Source: Candidatus Poribacteria bacterium (lineage in GTDB: Bacteria > Poribacteria > WGA-4E > WGA-3G). Taken from it: 64,000 bases of DNA. The stretch spans positions 1 through 64,000 of the forward strand of contig JAPPBX010000061.1 of NCBI GenBank assembly GCA_026702755.1, written 5' to 3'. The notes beneath the pieces were generated by a model, which made no database searches, was not told the DNA's origin, and was given only the letters and a program-made list of their open reading frames with translations. Position numbers and translations under genes: made by a program. Below are positions 59,462 to 64,000 of this stretch, in pieces (position 1 is the first letter of the stretch; each line of letters starts with the position of its first letter).

Positions 59462-59591
59462 ACTTTGAATAACGTAGTTGTCTATGAATCGGTTACAAAA
59501 AACTACAAAAAACAACGTTAGGGCATTTTTTTATGTATATTCAACCGTTGTAACTCGTCATGATGCAGCAACCTCGCCGCCCAAGTTGCAT

Positions 59592-59621
59592 TTGACAATA
59601 TCTTAAACATCATGATAAACT
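59592..59621 (+). promoter_or_regulatory. Sigma-70 promoter for the DUF6785-type gene
   Basis: TTGACA (59592-59597), an 18-bp spacer and TAAACT (59616-59621) lie 30 bp before the TTG start at 59652. Confidence 0.55.
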
Positions 59622-59651
59622 TTACCAAATTTCAGACAGGACAGTGCGATA

Positions 59652-61604
59652 TTGTTGCCTACAAATGAAAATCGTCTATCAGGGCGTTCCCTCCTACTTG
59701 GCACCTGCTTCGTTATTGCCATAATTTGCATCGTCTCCTATGCGGAACTCGTAATTACTTATATCCAAATCGGGTTTTTACAACTACCACCCGCAGTTAT
59801 TGGGTTATTCTTCTTTCTCGTAATAGCGAATCGGTTGCTTGAAAAACTGAACGATCGACTCGGATTGTCCCCCCGCGAATTGATGTGCATTTACTGCATG
59901 ATGCTTATCGCATCAATGATTTCATCGCGCGGTGTTATGGAGAAACTCATCCCCGCACTGATCGCAGTCAATTATTTCACCAACGAGACCAACAGTTGGG
60001 ACACCCTCTTTTTCCCACACATAAAGCCTTGGTTGATTCCATTCTCTCCAGAACAGAAAGGACAAGCAGCTATCGCCATCAGTTTCTACAAAGGAATACA
60101 AACAGGCGACGCGATTCCGTGGCGAGCATGGGTGGAACCGCTGTTCGTCTGGGGTGTGCTTGTCTTTCTGGTATTCACGGCGTTTCTCTGCTTAGCAGCG
60201 ATTTTACGTAAACAGTGGATTGAAAACGAGAAACTCTCTTTTCCACTGGTTTCACTACCGCTTGAGTTCGTACACGAGGGACGCGGCTTCCTTCGGAATC
60301 GCCTGATGTGGCTGGGGTTTGCGCTGCCCGCCTTTATCTTTACACTAAACGGAATTCATGAAATCTGGCCCCAAATCCCGAATCTTCCGCTGAGGTACAT
60401 ACTCAATCAATACTTCACAGAACGCCCCTTCAACGCTATGGTCTACACACCGATTTTTCTGTCCTTCGCGGCAGTAGGGTTCTTCTATCTACTCCCCACC
60501 CAACTCCTTTTCAGCCTGTGGTTCTTCTTTCTACTCACCCGGTTTCAAGATGTTGTCGCTGCGATATTTGGTTGGCGAGTAAGCACTATGCCGCTTTACC
60601 CAACCCGACTCTATATCGGTTACCAAGTTGCGGGGGCTTATATGGTACTCGTGGCTTCGTTCATCTACATGGGATTTCCGCATTTCCGACAAGTGTTTCG
60701 CCGGGCGTTCACTGCGACGGAAGCGGATGATCGCGAGGAACTTTTACCGTATCGCACAGCGGTTTGGGGACTCATCATCAGTATAATTCTTGCGATAGGA
60801 TGGTGTTACACAGCAGGGCTGAATTTAGGCTTTGCAGCGTTCGAGATACTGGTTTATATCTGCATTGTTGCGGTGGTGATGGCGCGTAGCACCGCCGAAG
60901 GCGGCTTACTAATGACAGAAACGTCGTTCCGACCGTTAGATCTCTACCAACTCATTTCAACCAAAGCAGCACTCGGTGTGCAGAGTCTCACTGTGCTGTC
61001 GTTTCTTGATGCGATTTTCACCCGCGATCAGCGCGGATTAATCCTCACAGGTTTCTTGGATGGCTTAAAAATTAGGGATCGGGTAGGAATGTCCTATCGT
61101 TCGTTGTTGGGTGTGTTCGTGTTCGGCAGTATACTCGCATTCATAAGTGCAGCGGCAATCCATCTGTGGCTTCCTTACACCCACGGTGCTAACTATATGT
61201 ATAGCTACACCTATCGCGGCAATCCGCTCTGGGCATTTCAGGACAATGTCGCAGCGATGGAAGGATTAGGCACGGATCTCCGCACAACAGGTGGACTCTT
61301 TTTTGGGATTGGCGTGCTTGTGACAACAGGATTAGTGATCTTGAGAATGCTATATTGGTGGTGGCCCCTGCACCCACTTGGGTACGCCTTATCGGCTTCG
61401 TGGACACTTATCGTGTTCTGGTTCCCTGTGCTAATTGCATGGGGCATCAAAACGCCACTTCTACGTTACAGCGGCATTCGGCAGTATCAGCGACTGCGAC
61501 CATTTTTCTTAGGCATGGTTTTCGGGGAATTTAGCATGGCGGTTGTGTGGACGCTCATCAGTTGGGCGGCAAATGTTCCCGCACCGTTCTTTCCGTGGCC
61601 CTGA
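59652..61604 (+). CDS. Large multi-pass membrane protein, DUF6785/OPT-like
   Basis: 650 aa with 12 or more hydrophobic helices. The start is a TTG at 59652 (MLPTNENRLSGRSLLLGTC). Visible segments include LSPRELMCIYCMMLIASMIS, NEKLSFPLVSLPLEF, YPTRLYIGYQVAGAYMV and STAEGGLLMTETSFRPLD. It matches the DUF6785/DUF6784 pattern found in Planctomycetes and related phyla and has a resemblance to oligopeptide-type transporters. The substrate is unknown. The gene is convergent with the D-threonine-aldolase-like gene and has its own promoter. Confidence 0.7.
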   Translation: MLPTNENRLSGRSLLLGTCFVIAIICIVSYAELVITYIQIGFLQLPPAVIGLFFFLVIANRLLEKLNDRLGLSPRELMCIYCMMLIASMISSRGVMEKLIPALIAVNYFTNETNSWDTLFFPHIKPWLIPFSPEQKGQAAIAISFYKGIQTGDAIPWRAWVEPLFVWGVLVFLVFTAFLCLAAILRKQWIENEKLSFPLVSLPLEFVHEGRGFLRNRLMWLGFALPAFIFTLNGIHEIWPQIPNLPLRYILNQYFTERPFNAMVYTPIFLSFAAVGFFYLLPTQLLFSLWFFFLLTRFQDVVAAIFGWRVSTMPLYPTRLYIGYQVAGAYMVLVASFIYMGFPHFRQVFRRAFTATEADDREELLPYRTAVWGLIISIILAIGWCYTAGLNLGFAAFEILVYICIVAVVMARSTAEGGLLMTETSFRPLDLYQLISTKAALGVQSLTVLSFLDAIFTRDQRGLILTGFLDGLKIRDRVGMSYRSLLGVFVFGSILAFISAAAIHLWLPYTHGANYMYSYTYRGNPLWAFQDNVAAMEGLGTDLRTTGGLFFGIGVLVTTGLVILRMLYWWWPLHPLGYALSASWTLIVFWFPVLIAWGIKTPLLRYSGIRQYQRLRPFFLGMVFGEFSMAVVWTLISWAANVPAPFFPWP

Positions 61605-61624
61605 GCGTCCTTTCCAACACCAAC

Positions 61625-62734
61625 TCACGCAGCACTCCGATTGCGCGCCGTGACTTCCCACGTGCCTCTACAATACCCATCGGTATCCACCAGATAGTAA
61701 AACGGATGCAGCGCAACACAAGGGCAGATATGTGTCGGGCAGACGTAAATCTCCTGTCCGATGTGCATCGGTGTGCTGTCAGGAACGTTAATCGCCCAAT
61801 GCTCCTCATGCTGCATGCTCACCTCAGCATCATCAATATTCAAAACGACACCGCGCACACCATCAGGATCCGCAGCGATGGCTTTATGCCCCAAATCAAG
61901 CGTAACCCGATGCGGCGTAGGAATACTAATGATACGGCTCAGAAGCAAAGCTGCAGGTGTAAAACCGAGATCAGGATAGCGGGTTGTATAGCCGTGATCA
62001 TGAAAAACGAACGTTCCCGGTGATGTCTCAACGCCCGGCGTATTCGCATAGATGGGGAAGGTCGGTGTGCCACCCATCACGATCAACGGCACTTCGAGTC
62101 CCTTAGCAGTCAGTCTATCCTGCATCTCTTCCACCTGTGCAAGGCTCTTGTTGCAGGATGCTCTCCGTTCGGCGACATCTTCATCGTGGATATGCCCATC
62201 GTAGACGTGCAACCCCCACGGTTGCAATCCGTCTGCTTCTTCAATCTGCGCGTAGACATCCACAGCAGCATCGCCGACCGGTATCCCTGTACGGTTCATT
62301 CCTACATCCAGATCCAGCATGACTTTGACGGTCAAGCCGTGCCTCGCGGCTGATGATGAGAGCGCGATTACTGCTTCTTGATGATCGACAACAACCTTGA
62401 AATCAGCATCTGGATAATTTTGCTGCAGCGAAATAAAACGGTTGACGTTGGGACCCACCATCTGGTAGGCAATCAGAATATCCGCTATACCGTTCTGTGC
62501 CAGCATCTCTGCTTCCCGCAACGTCGCGCATTTGTGTTTGAGGATACCCGCATCGCGCTCCATAGCGATAATCTCGGCGGTTTTATGCGTCTTCGCGTGC
62601 GGTCTGAGCTTTGAGACATCCCCACCGACAGTAGCAACTGCATGCTCAATGTTATATTGAACTTGTGCGAGATAGACAACCAGCGATGGACTCGGTATTG
62701 TTTCAGCGTTCTGAATACGGTATTTCTTATCCAT
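61625..62734 (-). CDS. PLP-dependent D-threonine-aldolase-like enzyme (alanine-racemase fold)
   Basis: 369-aa fold-type III PLP enzyme. The PLP-Lys box is KLRPHAKTHKTAEI (Lys about residue 49), with VKVMLDLDVGMNRTGIPV, WGLHVYDGHIHD and VMGGTPTFPIYA as later barrel strands. The C-terminus has a metal-binding HICPC segment, as in bacterial D-threonine aldolases and DSD1-type dehydratases. It cleaves or dehydrates D-hydroxyamino acids, most likely D-threonine or D-serine-type substrates; exact specificity cannot be read. It is upstream neighbour to the sulfatase on the same strand, separated by about 50 bp. Confidence 0.8.
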   Translation of the reverse strand: MDKKYRIQNAETIPSPSLVVYLAQVQYNIEHAVATVGGDVSKLRPHAKTHKTAEIIAMERDAGILKHKCATLREAEMLAQNGIADILIAYQMVGPNVNRFISLQQNYPDADFKVVVDHQEAVIALSSSAARHGLTVKVMLDLDVGMNRTGIPVGDAAVDVYAQIEEADGLQPWGLHVYDGHIHDEDVAERRASCNKSLAQVEEMQDRLTAKGLEVPLIVMGGTPTFPIYANTPGVETSPGTFVFHDHGYTTRYPDLGFTPAALLLSRIISIPTPHRVTLDLGHKAIAADPDGVRGVVLNIDDAEVSMQHEEHWAINVPDSTPMHIGQEIYVCPTHICPCVALHPFYYLVDTDGYCRGTWEVTARNRSAA

Positions 62735-62784
62735 GGGTTTACCTCTTTCCGTGTTAAAACATTATCCGTCACTTTTTAGCACAA

Positions 62785-64000
62785 TTAGGTTAACGTCGCC
62801 GTACGAAGGATAATCCGATCTTCGGTCCAATTATCACGATACCACGTACACGCCTCAAAGGTGTCGTTAAGCGCATCCATGCGCTGCTTCAACATCGTTC
62901 GGAACCCATCTCGGAGTTCAGTCGATTCCAGATCATCAACCAGATTACGGGTTTGGAACGGGTCAGCAATATTATCAAAAAGTTTCTCACTTCGGTCCGG
63001 ACGATGAACAGCGTAGGTATATTGCTTTGTGCGGAGTGCCCGCCACTCATAACCATCCTCCCATTTGGCGGTACACCCCATTCCCTGCATAAACGCTGCA
63101 TCCGGTTCATCAGTGGGTTGATTAAAGGCAGTGTTACTCAAATTTGCACCTTCAACATCTTTCGGAATTGGCAAATCCATCATCGCCAGCAGCGTCGGCA
63201 TGATGTCCGGTGTGTTCAAGCATGCATCCGAGACGTGTCCCTCCGGAATCTGCCTTTGCCATCGGACCAGAAATGGAACACGCACCGCTTCCTCATAAAA
63301 GATGTTCTTCGCACGGCGACCCTGCGCACCAAACATCTCACCGTGATCGGAGGTGAAAACAAAAATTGTATCGTCGCGCAACCCAAGGGCATCAACGGCT
63401 TGCAGCAACCGCCCAATATTCCGATCCAGATTCGCAGTCATCGCGTAATAGACGCGCATCCACTCAGGCAGCGCGGCACGTTCTGCGGGGGACATAATCG
63501 CCCACGTATCGCCGTAGGGATCGTTCTCATCGCGATAGTTTGGTGGCAGCAGGAAGTCAACGTCTCGGAACATCTCGTAATCAGCAGCTGGAACGTTGTC
63601 TTGTGTCCACGGATCGTGCGGCGTTCCGATTGAGAGGAAAAGCGCGAAAGGGTCATCCCCTGTTGATGCCCGTTGCAGGTAATCAATAGCTAAATCGGTC
63701 TGTCCATCAGGTTCGTACCCCGGAAGCACGATCTTTTCAGGTGAGTCCCTGTGATAATACGCGTCAAAATACAGGTGATGAAAATTGTACGCCGACCACT
63801 CTCCATCAAAACCGAGGCGATGGTGTCCGGGCGGAATGTAGGAGTTTTTCGGATCGTTGTGTCTTCCCAATTGATTTGCCCACAGATGCCATTTCCCGAT
63901 GTAACTCGTCTGGTAACCGTTGCGATGCAAAACATGCCCGAAACAGTCATGATTCGGATTCATGCGAAGTTCATTGATTGCCATGCCGGTACTACTGGCG
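62785..64000 (-). CDS. Sulfatase (arylsulfatase-type), N-terminus beyond the window
   Basis: Frame open to the right edge, so the N-terminal part with the formylglycine-forming Cys/Ser (C/S-x-P-x-R) is not visible. The visible part starts ASSTGMAINELRMNPNHDC and continues with NGYQTSYIGKWHLW (K-W-H box), FALFLSIGTPHDPW and FVFTSDHGEMFGAQG, the Ca-binding and catalytic segments of alkaline-phosphatase-fold sulfatases. The C-terminal region follows (AKWEDGYEWRALRTKQYTYA). Exported or cytosolic localisation cannot be decided. The substrate is probably a sulfated sugar or aryl sulfate, inferred from family only. Confidence 0.85.
   Translation of the reverse strand, partial: ASSTGMAINELRMNPNHDCFGHVLHRNGYQTSYIGKWHLWANQLGRHNDPKNSYIPPGHHRLGFDGEWSAYNFHHLYFDAYYHRDSPEKIVLPGYEPDGQTDLAIDYLQRASTGDDPFALFLSIGTPHDPWTQDNVPAADYEMFRDVDFLLPPNYRDENDPYGDTWAIMSPAERAALPEWMRVYYAMTANLDRNIGRLLQAVDALGLRDDTIFVFTSDHGEMFGAQGRRAKNIFYEEAVRVPFLVRWQRQIPEGHVSDACLNTPDIMPTLLAMMDLPIPKDVEGANLSNTAFNQPTDEPDAAFMQGMGCTAKWEDGYEWRALRTKQYTYAVHRPDRSEKLFDNIADPFQTRNLVDDLESTELRDGFRTMLKQRMDALNDTFEACTWYRDNWTEDRIILRTATLT

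Overview
The window looks like a chromosomal segment of a 'Candidatus Poribacteria'-type (sponge-symbiont or marine) bacterium. That assignment is inference from gene content. The window holds two phytanoyl-CoA-dioxygenase-like enzymes, a sulfatase, a DUF1501 Tat-exported protein, a fused TRAP permease next to a DUF3311/SSS symporter, and many secreted beta-propeller or LamG proteins. Seven of these secreted proteins share a C-terminal T-[LI]-W-G-[KR]-[LIV]-K tail. Gene density is high, with short operons on both strands, and consensus TTGACA-17-TATAAT promoters are easy to see. No rRNA, tRNA or CRISPR array was recognised.

Layout. 1-2.6 kb: a leftward Rieske / split cytochrome b / cytochrome c operon (a bc-type complex; the last gene runs off the edge). 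3.0-3.9 kb: a secreted LamG protein. 3.9-9.5 kb: a leftward defence-like island. It has an amino-methyltransferase and a PD-(D/E)XK nuclease with a 4-nt overlap. Behind its own promoter follows a second unit: a 261-aa protein starting Met-Gly, then a fused QueC-like/TIR protein. 9.6-16 kb: Fe-S uracil-DNA glycosylase, GH36-like glycosidase, bicupin, rsmD, DUF1501 protein. 16-20.7 kb: an ECF sigma gene with an apparent frameshift, small exported proteins, and a sigma-54 module (activator gene, three operator palindromes, a -24/-12 promoter, and an operon of two paralogous envelope proteins, one His-rich). 21-28.7 kb: beta-propeller protein, SDR, four-cluster ferredoxin, gmk, Uma2 protein, coaBC, rsmA, lipoprotein. 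28.8-32.4 kb: an overlapping TRAP/DUF3311/SSS transport operon. 32.8-38 kb: GNAT, MacB-like permease, lipoproteins and a decayed nuclease-like pseudogene. 38-43.4 kb: five tandem secreted TolB/PD40-type beta-propeller paralogues. 43.4-49.1 kb: cydAB, two PhyH-type dioxygenases and a Gfo/Idh/MocA oxidoreductase. 49.2-50.2 kb: a tandem-domain peroxiredoxin with two in-frame UGA codons at the peroxidatic positions, each followed by a hairpin (a likely double selenoprotein). 51.8-57.8 kb: yebC-ruvC-ruvA-[IS4-family element]-ruvB-queA-yajC. 57.8-64 kb: IolB-like protein, maf, a small protein, a DUF6785-type membrane protein, a D-threonine-aldolase-like enzyme and a sulfatase cut by the window end.

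The main points for a second look are the QueC-TIR / Met-Gly protein pair, the two-selenocysteine peroxiredoxin, the shared C-terminal WG-K tail, and the self-contained sigma-54 regulon with its activator, operators and targets side by side. All functions are inferred by reading the sequence; no searches were run.
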